From: an uncultured Shinella sp.
GTDB lineage: Bacteria; Pseudomonadota; Alphaproteobacteria; Rhizobiales; Rhizobiaceae
DNA length: 46,737 nt
Assembly (NCBI RefSeq): GCF_946479415.1
Contig: NZ_CAMLFY010000022.1
Coordinates: 1-46,737, forward strand
Reading direction: 5' to 3'
Part shown: piece after piece, positions 18,960 through 30,597 of the stretch
How the letters are laid out: each line of letters begins with the position of its first letter
Position numbering within the stretch: position 1 is the stretch's first letter
Position numbers and translations under genes: made by a program
Notes under the pieces: model-generated
Told to the model about the DNA's origin: nothing
The model's database searches: none
What the model saw: the letters and a program-made list of their open reading frames with translations, nothing else

Positions 18960-20912
18960 ATGACGTCAGAATTGCCCCTGTGGGAACCTTCGGCCGAGAT
19001 CCTGGCGACAAGCCCGATGGCCCTGTTCATGAAGGTCGCCGGCCGCATCGCCGGCCACGACATCACGACCTATGATGCGCTTCACGCCTGGTCCGTCGAA
19101 GACCGCGCCGCCTTCTGGACGGCCGTCTGGGACGAATGCGGGGCAATCGGCGAAAAGGGCGGCGTCGCGCTCGAGAATGGCGAGGGCATGCTGGATGCCC
19201 GGTTCTTCCCCGAGGGCCGTCTGAATTTTGCGGAAAACCTGCTCCAAAAAACCGGTATCGAGGATGCCATCGTCTTCCGCGGGGAGGACAAGGTCTCCTA
19301 TCGCTGGTCCTGGGACGACCTTCGCGCCCGTGTCTCGAAACTCCAGCAGGCCTTTGCCGCCATGGGGATCAAGGAGGGGGACCGTGTCGCCGCCATGATG
19401 CCGAACATGCCGGAAACCATCGCCTGCATGCTCGCCGCCGCCTCGCTCGGCGCCATCTGGTCGTCCTGCTCGCCTGATTTCGGCGAACAGGGCGTGCTCG
19501 ACCGCTTCGGCCAGATCACGCCGAAACTGTTCATCACCTGCGATGCGTACTGGTATGCCGGCAAGCTGCAGGATGTCTCCGCCAAGGTGCAGGCCGTGGC
19601 CGGCAAGCTCGGCGTGCCCGTGCTCGTGGTGCACTATGCCGGCGATGCGGACGCACTGGCCGGCGCGCTGCCGGATGGCCGCACGCTCGACGCGCTGACC
19701 GCGCCCTATGAGGCAAAGCCGCTCACCTTCGCGCAGCTTCCCTTCCGCCACCCGCTCTATATCCTCTTCTCCTCGGGCACGACGGGCGTGCCGAAATGCA
19801 TCGTGCATTCGACCGGCGGCACGCTCTTGCAGCACCTGAAGGAACACAGCCTGCATTGCGGCCTCGTCGAGGGCGACCGGCTGTTTTACTTCACCACCTG
19901 TGGCTGGATGATGTGGAACTGGCTGGTCTCGGGCCTCGCCGTCGGCGCCACGCTCTGCCTGTTCGACGGTTCGCCCTTCCATCCCGATGGCAACGTGCTG
20001 TTCGACTATGCGCAGGACGAAAAGTTTGCGGTCTTCGGCACGTCGGCCAAATATATCGACGCCGTGCGCAAGGGCGGCTTCACGCCGCGCACGACGCATG
20101 ACCTGTCGAGCCTGCGGCTCCTCACCTCCACCGGCTCGCCGCTTTCGCCGGAAGGCTTCTCCTTCGTCTACGAGGGCATCAAGCCGGACGTGCAGCTCGC
20201 CTCCATCTCCGGCGGCACGGATATCGTCTCCTGCTTCGTGCTCGGTGTTCCCTTGAAGCCGGTCTGGCGCGGCGAGATCCAGGGCGCCGGCCTCGGCCTT
20301 GCCATGGATGTCTGGGACGAGGACGGCCATCCCGTGCGCGGCGAGAAGGGCGAGCTGGTCTGCACCAAGGCCTTCCCCTCCATGCCGGTCATGTTCTGGA
20401 ACGATGCCGATGGCGCAAAGTACCGCGCCGCCTATTTCGAACGATTCGACAATGTCTGGTGCCATGGCGACTTCGCCGAATGGACAGGCCATGACGGCAT
20501 CATCATCCATGGCCGCTCGGACGCGACGCTGAACCCCGGCGGCGTGCGCATCGGCACGGCTGAGATCTACAACCAGGTCGAACAGCTGGAAGAGGTCGCC
20601 GAGGCGCTGTGCATCGGCCAGGATTGGGACGATGACGTGCGTGTCGTGCTCTTCGTGCGCCTCGCCCCCGGCAAGATACTCGATGAGGCGCTGGAAAAGA
20701 CGATCCGGACGAAGATCCGCACCGGTGCTTCGCCGCGCCATGTGCCGGCAAAGATCATAGAGGTCGCGGACATTCCGCGCACCAAATCCGGCAAGATCGT
20801 CGAGCTTGCGGTGCGCGAAGTCGTGCATGGCCGGCCGGTCAAGAACAAGGAGGCGCTCGCCAATCCGGAGGCGCTGGACCTTTTCGCCAATCTCGCGGCG
20901 CTCCAGTCCTGA
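18960..20912 (+). CDS. acsA2: Acetoacetyl-CoA synthetase
   Basis: 650 residues of the ANL adenylate-forming superfamily. The P-loop-like motif [19 protein letters not shown], the block [12 protein letters not shown] and the C-terminal [19 protein letters not shown] (with the acylation Lys) match acetoacetyl-CoA synthetase (AacS/AcsA2) rather than acetyl-CoA synthetase. It activates acetoacetate, released when polyhydroxybutyrate is degraded, to acetoacetyl-CoA. This links it to the phasin and aceA in the window. ATG at 18960 follows GGAGG; an upstream in-frame ATG at 18840 overlaps the promoter and lacks homology. The symbol is that used in Sinorhizobium for this enzyme, applied by similarity of motifs. 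Confidence 0.9.
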   Translation: MTSELPLWEPSAEILATSPMALFMKVAGRIAGHDITTYDALHAWSVEDRAAFWTAVWDECGAIGEKGGVALENGEGMLDARFFPEGRLNFAENLLQKTGIEDAIVFRGEDKVSYRWSWDDLRARVSKLQQAFAAMGIKEGDRVAAMMPNMPETIACMLAAASLGAIWSSCSPDFGEQGVLDRFGQITPKLFITCDAYWYAGKLQDVSAKVQAVAGKLGVPVLVVHYAGDADALAGALPDGRTLDALTAPYEAKPLTFAQLPFRHPLYILFSSGTTGVPKCIVHSTGGTLLQHLKEHSLHCGLVEGDRLFYFTTCGWMMWNWLVSGLAVGATLCLFDGSPFHPDGNVLFDYAQDEKFAVFGTSAKYIDAVRKGGFTPRTTHDLSSLRLLTSTGSPLSPEGFSFVYEGIKPDVQLASISGGTDIVSCFVLGVPLKPVWRGEIQGAGLGLAMDVWDEDGHPVRGEKGELVCTKAFPSMPVMFWNDADGAKYRAAYFERFDNVWCHGDFAEWTGHDGIIIHGRSDATLNPGGVRIGTAEIYNQVEQLEEVAEALCIGQDWDDDVRVVLFVRLAPGKILDEALEKTIRTKIRTGASPRHVPAKIIEVADIPRTKSGKIVELAVREVVHGRPVKNKEALANPEALDLFANLAALQS

Positions 20913-20959
20913 GTATCGCCGGCATTAACGATTTTTTGCCGGTCGAATTAACCAAACGC

Positions 20960-21161
20960 ACGAAGTTGTGAACAAAAGGTTTGTGCCGGAACGAGCCGGG
21001 TAAGGTTTTGTTAAGCCGGAATGGGGCAAGGTCGTCCCAACTTGAGCGCGCCCGATGGAGGGTGTTCCGGTCGCACCCGACCCCGATGGCATGAAGCCGT
21101 TCACCTTCGCTTTTGTTGGACAGCATTAAACTATCAGGGCGGCTTCTGCCGCCCTTTTTTT
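20960..21161 (+). ncRNA. Candidate intergenic small RNA ending in a strong terminator
   Basis: About 260 bases separate the stop codons of two convergent genes. The second half is rich in short complementary stretches (GGTGTTCCGGTC.., GTCGCACCCGAC) and ends in a perfect GGGCGGC/GCCGCCC hairpin with seven Ts. There is no credible ORF. It may instead be a long 3' untranslated region of the acetoacetyl-CoA synthetase mRNA. The 5' end is a guess. Confidence 0.28.
21137..21161 (+). terminator. Strong intrinsic terminator
   Basis: GGGCGGC (21137-21143), loop TTCT, GCCGCCC (21148-21154) and T7 (21155-21161). It lies 225 bases after the acetoacetyl-CoA synthetase stop and 11 bases before the convergent permease gene's 3' end. 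Confidence 0.92.
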
Positions 21162-21171
21162 ATTCGCCCCT

Positions 21172-22854
21172 TCAGGCACTCGTCTTGTCCAATGACCGCG
21201 ACACCAGAAACACCGGAATGAGCCCGACCGCCACAATGATGATCGCGGGCACCCCGGCATCCTCCACCTTCGCCCGAGAGGCATCCTCGTAGACCAGCGT
21301 CGCCAGCGTGTTGAAGTTGAACGGACGGAGCATGATCGTCGCCGAGAGCTCTTTCATCGTCTCGATGAAGACGAGGAGGGCGGCCGTCAGCGTCGCCGGG
21401 CGCATCATCGGGATGAGCACAGTCCACAGCGTCTGACTGCTGGTGCGGCCGAGCGTGCGTGCGGCCATGTCGAGATGCGGCGAGAGCTTGTGGAAGCCGG
21501 CATCGATCGTACCTTCCGCCATCGTGAGAAACCGCACCGTGCAGGCATAGATGATGGCAAAGCCGGTGCCGGACAGAAGCAGGCCGGTCGAAATGCCGAT
21601 GTTAGCGCGCAGGAAAGCATCCACCGCATTGTCGAAATTGGCGAGCGGAATGAGCACGCCCATGGCCAATACCGTACCCGGAACGCCGTAGCCAAAGGAG
21701 GCGAAGCGCCCGGCGGCGCTGTTGAGGCGCGAGCGGGTGGTGCGCGCGGCATAGGCCAGCAGGAAGGCGAGCAGCACGGCGACGATGGCTGTCGAGCCGG
21801 AGACGAGCACACTGTTCCACAGGGCCGAAAGCAGCCGCGTCGAGGCGAATTCCTCGAGCCGCCGCGCGGCATAGCCGCCCAGAACGTAAACCGGAATGGC
21901 GAAGCCGATCACCGGCGGTAGCAGGCAGGCGAGGCTCGCCGCCCATTTCTTCCAGCCGCTCAGCTTGAGGCGCACGGAATCATGCACGGCAGCCGTGGTC
22001 TTCTGGCTGGCGAAGCGCTGCCGGCGGCGCGCGGCGCGTTCCACCATCATCAGGCAGACGACGAAGACCAGCATCACGCAGGCGATCTGCGCCGCCCCGG
22101 CAAGGCTGCCGCGGTTGAGCCAGGTGTCGAAGATCGAGAAGGTCAGCGTCTGCACGCCGAGATATTCGACCGCGCCGATATCGTTCAGCGTTTCCATGGC
22201 GACAAGCGTCAGCCCCACCATGATCGCTGGCCGCGCCATGGGGATCTGGATCCGCGCGAACACCTTGAGCGGCCCGGCGCCGAGCGTGCGCGCCACATCG
22301 GCCGCCGCGCGGCCCTGCATGAGGAACATCGAGCGGGCGGCAAGATAGATATAGGGATAGAGCACGCTCGACAGCACGAGCATGGCGCCGCCGGTGGTGC
22401 GCACTTCCGGAAACCAGTAGTCGCGGCTCGTCTGAAAGCCGAAGAGGCCGCGATAGGCCGTCTGCACCGGACCGGTGAAGGAGAAGAATTCCGCAAAGGC
22501 ATAGGCGCCGAGATAGGCGGGAATGGCGAGCGGCAGGACGAGCAGGCCAGACAGGACCCGCCGGCCGGGAAAATCGCAGCTGGCGACCAGCCAGGCCGTG
22601 ATGACGCCGGTGATTGTGGTCAAGGTGGCGACGCCGGCCAGCAGGATGAGCGTGCGCAGCGTCGCGCGTGGAATGACGTTGCTCAGGAGATGCGGCCAGT
22701 TGTCGACGCCCCCCGTCGCCGCGATGACGACGATGGCGATGGCCGGCATGAGCACGATGGCCGCGGCCAGCACCGCGGAGGCGGAGAGAAGCGGATGGCG
22801 GGCCGCACCCGAGCGGCGATGCACGCGCGGCGCGCTTTCGGACTGGACCTGCAA
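21172..22854 (-). CDS. fbpB: Ferric iron ABC transporter, fused permease
   Basis: 560 residues with about twelve predicted membrane helices arranged as two binding-protein-dependent permease halves. Each half carries an EAA-type loop (DVARTLGAGPLKVFARIQIP in the first, DMAARTLGRTSSQTLWTVLI in the second). This tandem organisation is typical of the FbpB/FutB/AfuB ferric-iron permeases. It would move Fe3+ delivered by a periplasmic FbpA protein; the window's only such protein is at 44.3-45.3 kb beside rirA, and no FbpC-type ATPase is present next to it here. Thiamine permease (ThiP) has the same architecture and remains an alternative. The start at 22854 is the first ATG in frame, with a conserved basic cytoplasmic N-terminus. 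Confidence 0.85.
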   Translation of the reverse strand: MQVQSESAPRVHRRSGAARHPLLSASAVLAAAIVLMPAIAIVVIAATGGVDNWPHLLSNVIPRATLRTLILLAGVATLTTITGVITAWLVASCDFPGRRVLSGLLVLPLAIPAYLGAYAFAEFFSFTGPVQTAYRGLFGFQTSRDYWFPEVRTTGGAMLVLSSVLYPYIYLAARSMFLMQGRAAADVARTLGAGPLKVFARIQIPMARPAIMVGLTLVAMETLNDIGAVEYLGVQTLTFSIFDTWLNRGSLAGAAQIACVMLVFVVCLMMVERAARRRQRFASQKTTAAVHDSVRLKLSGWKKWAASLACLLPPVIGFAIPVYVLGGYAARRLEEFASTRLLSALWNSVLVSGSTAIVAVLLAFLLAYAARTTRSRLNSAAGRFASFGYGVPGTVLAMGVLIPLANFDNAVDAFLRANIGISTGLLLSGTGFAIIYACTVRFLTMAEGTIDAGFHKLSPHLDMAARTLGRTSSQTLWTVLIPMMRPATLTAALLVFIETMKELSATIMLRPFNFNTLATLVYEDASRAKVEDAGVPAIIIVAVGLIPVFLVSRSLDKTSA

Positions 22855-22988
22855 GACGTTCCCTCGACGATGCGGCGACCCCGGCTAGAGGCCGCCGAAA
22901 GGCGTTTTTTTGGTCCTAGAGCATTTTGCCGCCGAGCGAAATCACCCGGCGGGACACAAATGCGGGAGCGCGCGGATGCCGATCGATT

Positions 22989-26597
<3,609 letters not shown>

Positions 26598-26736
26598 GTT
26601 CAGGCCTGTATCTGGCTTCCGGCGTCCCGGTTTTCAATTAACGCTTTATTAATAGCCGTGCTCCCCCGGAGGGTCCAGCGCCGGGGCCTGAAAGCCCGCG
26701 GCTTTCGGGCGGAAGGGTTAACGCCGCAGGGATTTA

Positions 26737-26784
26737 TTGTGCAGCGCACAAAATTGTTGCAATGCGAAAGAAGATCGCCTATAT
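26737..26784 (+). promoter_or_regulatory. Phasin promoter with inverted repeat operator
   Basis: TTGTGC-N3-GCACAA (26737-26751) is an inverted repeat, followed by a -35 candidate TTGCAA (26757-26762), a 16-base spacer and the -10 CTATAT (26779-26784), matching the rhizobial sigma-70 pattern. The inverted repeat contains TGC-N3-GCA and is placed where a PhaR/AniA-type repressor could bind; the factor is inferred. Confidence 0.6.
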
Positions 26785-26841
26785 AGAGGTCATCCCAGAA
26801 CACGGCGCCTCCAGAGAGGGCCAAACCAAGGAGCGCATACC

Positions 26842-27291
26842 ATGGCTACCAAGAAGACCGACGACGTATTCTCGATCGCTTCCATCGACCCGTCCAAGAT
26901 TTCCGAAAGCTTCCGCGACTTCGCCGAAAAGGGCGCAGTGCAGACCAAGGAAGCCTATGCCAAGATGAAGGAAGCCGCCGAAGACGCGACCAAGACCGTT
27001 GAAGCGACGCTCGAAAGCGCGCAGGCCGGCTCCGTCGAACTCGGCCTCAAGGCTATCGACGCGCTGCGCACCAATGCCGAAAATTCGCTTTCGCATATGG
27101 AAGCCCTGCTCGGCGTGAAGTCCGTTGCCGAACTCTTCGAACTGCAGACCGCTTTCCTGCGCAAGCAGGCCGAAGTCGCCGTCGAGCAGGCCAAGTCGCT
27201 TCAGGAAACCTCCAAGAAGGTTGCCGAGAAGGTTTCGGCTCCGGGCAAGTCGGCGGCTGAAAAGGCCATGAAGTCCTTCAAGGCTGTCTAA
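26842..27291 (+). CDS. phaP: Phasin family protein
   Basis: 149 residues, Lys/Glu/Ala-rich and almost entirely helical, starting MATKKTDDVFSIASIDPSKI. The segments AVQTKEAYAKMKEAAEDATK and AELFELQTAFLRKQAEVAVE are the conserved phasin_2 blocks. Phasins coat polyhydroxybutyrate granules and control their size and number. The C-terminus is Lys/Ala-rich (KSAAEKAMKSFKAV). AAGGAG precedes the ATG at 26842. Low sequence complexity limits the choice among phasin paralogues. Confidence 0.93.
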   Translation: MATKKTDDVFSIASIDPSKISESFRDFAEKGAVQTKEAYAKMKEAAEDATKTVEATLESAQAGSVELGLKAIDALRTNAENSLSHMEALLGVKSVAELFELQTAFLRKQAEVAVEQAKSLQETSKKVAEKVSAPGKSAAEKAMKSFKAV

Positions 27292-27325
27292 GCCCCAGAT
27301 GGCGCGGGTTTCGACCCTGTGATAG

Positions 27326-27353
27326 AATGGCCGGGCGATCGTCCGGCCATTTT
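27326..27353 (+). terminator. Intrinsic terminator after phasin
   Basis: The stem AATGGCCGG (27326-27334) / CCGGCCATT (27343-27351) is followed by TTTT, 35 bases after the phasin stop codon. Confidence 0.8.
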
Positions 27354-27437
27354 CGTTTGTGCAAGCCGATAAAAAACGCTTGAAAAATGATGCGGCTGCC
27401 CGTATGTGACGCACCAAGCGCGGACGACGCGCCCTGT

Positions 27438-27514
27438 GCGGTTGTAGCTCAGTTGGTTAGAGCGCAGGTTTGTGGCACCTGAGGTCGGTGGTTCGACCCC
27501 ACTCAACCGTACCA
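27438..27514 (+). tRNA. tRNA-His (GTG)
   Basis: A complete 77-base cloverleaf. The acceptor is GCGGTTG/CAACCGT, the D-arm contains GCTC...GAGC, the anticodon stem CAGGT/ACCTG encloses the loop TTGTGGC with anticodon GTG, the T-loop is TTCGACC and the 3' end is ACCA (CCA encoded). Position 1 is G facing U72, the discriminator is A73, and no C73 opposes a G-1. This is the known alphaproteobacterial departure from the otherwise universal G-1:C73 of tRNA-His. Confidence 0.98.
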
Positions 27515-27552
27515 CTCTTTTTGTGGTATCTATTTGATATCGCCCCATAGAA

Positions 27553-27585
27553 CGCCAATATGCCTTGCCGCATATTGGCGTTTTT
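27553..27585 (+). terminator. Intrinsic terminator after tRNA-His
   Basis: The stem CGCCAATATG (27553-27562) / CATATTGGCG (27571-27580) is perfect over ten pairs and is followed by TTTTT. It lies 39 bases behind the tRNA. Confidence 0.9.
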
Positions 27586-27810
27586 GTTTGTTCTGTACAA
27601 AGAGATGCGCGGCCGAGGCAGCCGCAAGGCGCACGTCGTGAAATGGACGGTCGCGGTCTTAGTCGATCCTGTTTAAAATCAAGTCTGCCGAGACCCTCAG
27701 CAGGGCCACCGTTCACAAAGGGAACGATCGAGCGGGCGCGTGGAGCGAGCCTCTCCTGCGTCCGGAAGCGCCGAGCAGTCGAAATTATGCTCCGTTCGGA
27801 GCGTTCACCG
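27586..27810. other. Intergenic stretch between tRNA-His terminator and export permease
   Basis: 225 bases of intermediate composition with no supported ORF. I looked for a copy of the tRNA-His 3' end, as an integrase attachment site would give, and found none here or elsewhere in the window. Confidence 0.4.
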
Positions 27811-28620
27811 TTACGCCGCGTCGAGTATTTGTCGGCGGCACATGCGCTCAACGACAAGAGAGACTGTCAGCATCACCGTTGAAACCGAAAGGAGATATGC
27901 TCTATCCAACAAGGGAATATAGTCCAAATAGGTCGAGACGCGGAACCATTCAACGCAGTGGACAAAAGGGTTCCAGTATAGAATCGCTTGCATTTCCGGC
28001 GGCATCATCACGGGCATGTAGAATATCCCCGACAGCATCATCAAAGGCATGTTTATCATGCTGAGTGCTGTGGCATAGCGAGGGATAAGGGCGCCGATTG
28101 TGGCGTTGAACATCGCGAATGCGAATGCGAAATAGAGTATCGCCGATATGCATTCCAGAAATTCGCCGGGATAGACGATGAGTGGGCGGTCCATCGTGAA
28201 GGAAAGCCCGGTCAGGAACAGGGCGCAGATGACGAGCCAGACGATCGATTCGAATGTAAACGCCGCGACGATCCCGTCGATTGGTTTGATCAACGGATAA
28301 GTGAGCAGCGGCAAATTGCTCAGAATGCCCCTCTCTGCCTTGCGGGAAATCCCTCGGGTCATTCGGAAGCCGAAGACGCCGGAAAGTACGAAGAGCGCTG
28401 CATTGTCACCGAAGGCAATTCGGGACTGGACATATGTGTGGGCGAGAACGAAGATGGCGATAAAGGCAGCCGGCTCCGCAAAAACCCAGAACAACCCGAA
28501 CCGGGTGTTGCCGAATCTCGTGATTGCGGTTCGAACGATCAGCACGGTGACGATGCGCGCATTTTGTTGAAGCGCATACCATATCGTCTTGTCCTTCGGC
28601 ACCAAATCTTTGGACTGCAC
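27811..28620 (-). CDS. ABC-2 type (polysaccharide/capsule export) permease
   Basis: 269 residues with six predicted membrane helices. The N-terminal part (LIVRTAITRFGNTRFGLFW) and the loop GFRMTRGISRKAERGI match the KpsM/Wzm/RkpT2-type ABC-2 permeases that export capsule or O-antigen polysaccharide. The start is GTG at 28620, seven bases after AAAGGTGAGCC. No ATP-binding partner (KpsT/Wzt) or polymer-synthesis gene is adjacent, so it is an orphan here. Its GC content and codon use look lower and less biased than its neighbours, suggesting later acquisition. It lies close to tRNA-His, a common insertion point, although no integrase remains. Confidence 0.85.
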   Translation of the reverse strand: MQSKDLVPKDKTIWYALQQNARIVTVLIVRTAITRFGNTRFGLFWVFAEPAAFIAIFVLAHTYVQSRIAFGDNAALFVLSGVFGFRMTRGISRKAERGILSNLPLLTYPLIKPIDGIVAAFTFESIVWLVICALFLTGLSFTMDRPLIVYPGEFLECISAILYFAFAFAMFNATIGALIPRYATALSMINMPLMMLSGIFYMPVMMPPEMQAILYWNPFVHCVEWFRVSTYLDYIPLLDRAYLLSVSTVMLTVSLVVERMCRRQILDAA

Positions 28621-28936
28621 GGCTCACCTTTGGTCTATTTTTCCCGGTTCGGGCCGCCGTCGCGGCCCTCAACCATCTGCATGTCGGTGCCAGCCCGCTT
28701 CGGGATCGCCCAGCGAAATGCCCAAACACAACCAGCGTCAGTCCCGTGGCGTCGGCCCGATCAGCCAGCATAAAGGCTCCGGTTCACGCATCATAAATAG
28801 AACTTTTGCTCTCACTGCGCCAGTGAGTTCGTAAGGTCTCTCCTCGAAGGCCACTTCCTGAAGCCATCGGGCGCCAAGCCTCTCTTGACAAAATCAAAAA
28901 TTAGGTAGATCGGTATACATAATATTGTTCGAGGTC
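28621..28936. other. Intergenic stretch with possible degraded coding end and TetR promoter
   Basis: About 320 bases. On the minus strand a short frame (about 28631-28765) ends just before the export permease start with a coding-like C-terminus but no start or ribosome site, perhaps a gene remnant. Toward the right, TTGACA (28885-28890) followed by an AT-rich stretch with GTATAC (28913-28918) and AATATT probably holds the TetR-gene promoter and operator. Confidence 0.3.
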
Positions 28937-28937
28937 G

Positions 28938-29516
28938 ATGATGGGTGAGCGGGTGCCGGCGCGAGAGCGGTTGCTGAAAGCGGCTGCGGAGCTGTTTTAT
29001 CGCGACGGGGTGGGGGCGACGGGGATCGATACGATCACGGCCCATGCCGGCGTCGCCAAGATGAGCCTCTACAACAACTTCGCCTCCAAGTCGGATCTTG
29101 TGAAGGCCTATCTCGATGCGAGGCTGGAAGAATGGCACATGCTCTATCGCGAGCGGCTCGCCACAGCCACAACGCCGCGCGAAAAGCTGCTCGCCGTCTT
29201 CGATTCCTATGTCGATCATGCAGAGCTCGCCTATGGCTGGGGGTTTCGCGGCTGCGGGTTGCTCAATGCCGCCGCCGAATTGCCCGTCGGCGATGCCGGC
29301 CGGGCGACGGTCGCCTTCCAGAAGGAAGAGGTCGAGCAGCTCTTCAAGGATTACCTGCGCCAGATCAAACCGGAGCGTGGTGCGGCAATCGACGAGACCG
29401 CCGAACACCTCTCCTTCGTGCTGGAGGGCGCGATGGCGCGCGCGGGTCTCGACGGCCATGACGGGCGGCTGAAGGCGGCGCGCCGCATCGCCATTTCGAT
29501 CGTAGACCAGCTATGA
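28938..29516 (+). CDS. TetR/AcrR family transcriptional regulator
   Basis: About 192 residues. The N-terminal helix-turn-helix is classical TetR (RERLLKAAAELFYRDGVGAT ... GVAKMSLYNNFASKSDLVKAYL). The C-terminal half is a TetR_C ligand domain; the region GWGFRGCGLLNAAAEL with its Cys is common in the YjdC/AcrR-like subgroup. Its stop overlaps the start of the EamA transporter gene by four bases (ATGA), so the two are cotranscribed and the transporter is the likely target. The first ATG (28938) or the second (28941) could be used. Confidence 0.9.
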   Translation: MMGERVPARERLLKAAAELFYRDGVGATGIDTITAHAGVAKMSLYNNFASKSDLVKAYLDARLEEWHMLYRERLATATTPREKLLAVFDSYVDHAELAYGWGFRGCGLLNAAAELPVGDAGRATVAFQKEEVEQLFKDYLRQIKPERGAAIDETAEHLSFVLEGAMARAGLDGHDGRLKAARRIAISIVDQL

Positions 29517-30439
29517 CCGCTTCCGATCTCGCTTTGCCCTTGCGCCGGCCGAACCGGTTCACGGCACTGGCCGTTCTCATTCTTCTGGAGGCCGCGCTTG
29601 TCGTGTGCTGGAGCGCCGGCTTCATCGGCGTGCGCTTTGCCAGCGATCATGCGCCGATCTTCCTGATCCTGCTGTGGCGCAGCCTCATGTCCGGCCTCGT
29701 GCTCCTGCCCTTCGCGCTCACCATGGGGCCGAAGATCCGGGGCAGGGACGTGCTCTTCCAGATGCTGCTCGGCGCGCTGGCCATGGCCGGCTATCTCTCG
29801 GGCTTCGCGCTGGCGATCGGGCTCGGCGTGCCGACCGGCCTCGTCGCGCTGATCACCGACATGCTGCCGCTCGCCGTCGCCTTCCTGTCCTGGCCCATTC
29901 TGGGGCAGGCGCTGACGGGGCGGCAATGGATCGGTTCCTTCATCGGCCTTGCCGGCGTCATCATCGCATCCGGCGGTTCGCTCGATTGGGGCAATGTACC
30001 GCTTTGGGCCTATGGATTGCCCGTGCTCGGCACGCTGTCGCTCGCGTTGGCCACGCTCTTGCAGAAGCGCAGCGTGGTCAATGCCATGCCGGTTTACCAG
30101 AGCCTGTGCTTCCAGTGCCTCTCGGCGGCCGCGATCTTTTCCGCACTCGCCTGGCATGAAGGTGGGGTGTTGCCGGTCATGGACCGCGGCTTCATCGGCG
30201 GCATTCTCTGGCTTGTCTTTGTCGCGACTTTTGGCGCGTGGAGCCTCTATTACCTCGCCTTGCGCAAATCCTCACCGGCGCGGGTGACGGCGATCCTCTA
30301 TCTCAGCCCGCCGGTCACGATGATCTGGGCCTTCCTGATGTTCGGCGAGCCCCTTTCCTGGGCGATGGCGCTTGGTCTTCTCGTCTCGCTTGCCGGCATC
30401 GTGCTGGTGGCGCGGGCGCGGCCGGTGCTGCATGACTAA
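29513..30439 (+). CDS. EamA/DMT superfamily transporter
   Basis: 308 residues with ten predicted membrane helices in two EamA repeats, the second starting around residue 165. The opening helix contains the typical LVVCWSAGFIGVRFASDHAP. Members export amino acids, metabolites or drugs by secondary transport; the substrate here is unknown. The start overlaps the upstream TetR gene (ATGA), indicating a regulator-exporter pair induced by the exported compound (inference). Confidence 0.92.
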   Translation: MTASDLALPLRRPNRFTALAVLILLEAALVVCWSAGFIGVRFASDHAPIFLILLWRSLMSGLVLLPFALTMGPKIRGRDVLFQMLLGALAMAGYLSGFALAIGLGVPTGLVALITDMLPLAVAFLSWPILGQALTGRQWIGSFIGLAGVIIASGGSLDWGNVPLWAYGLPVLGTLSLALATLLQKRSVVNAMPVYQSLCFQCLSAAAIFSALAWHEGGVLPVMDRGFIGGILWLVFVATFGAWSLYYLALRKSSPARVTAILYLSPPVTMIWAFLMFGEPLSWAMALGLLVSLAGIVLVARARPVLHD

Positions 30440-30597
30440 GCGGTTATAAACCCTTCCTTTACCACGCTTTCGGCCGCCATCCCGATTTGGCACTGTATTA
30501 GGAATCCGTTGACCAATGAATCCCTAGGGTCATCCCGTTCTCATGACGGGAACCGGTCCGCATGACGCGCTGCCGCGATGCAAATGGGGTTCTTCAA
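30440..30597 (+). promoter_or_regulatory. Cellulose operon leader with stem-loop
   Basis: The leader has a direct repeat GAATCC-N10-GAATCC around 30502-30523 and a stem TCCCGT/ACGGGA (30533-30551) immediately before the first possible start codon at 30562. A hairpin there could modulate initiation at that codon. Confidence 0.35.

Noticed and set aside
16924..18963. 679-codon plus-strand frame over the AsmA-like gene
   Set aside because: Antisense shadow; the minus-strand product has a membrane anchor and AsmA-like blocks.
28631..28770. Truncated gene upstream of the export permease
   Set aside because: The fragment has a coding-like end but no start, ribosome site or recognisable family, and neighbouring frames are interrupted. 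Kept only as a note in the intergenic feature.
27438..28936. Genomic island integrated at tRNA-His
   Set aside because: No integrase gene and no direct repeat of the tRNA 3' end was found in the window; only composition hints at transfer.
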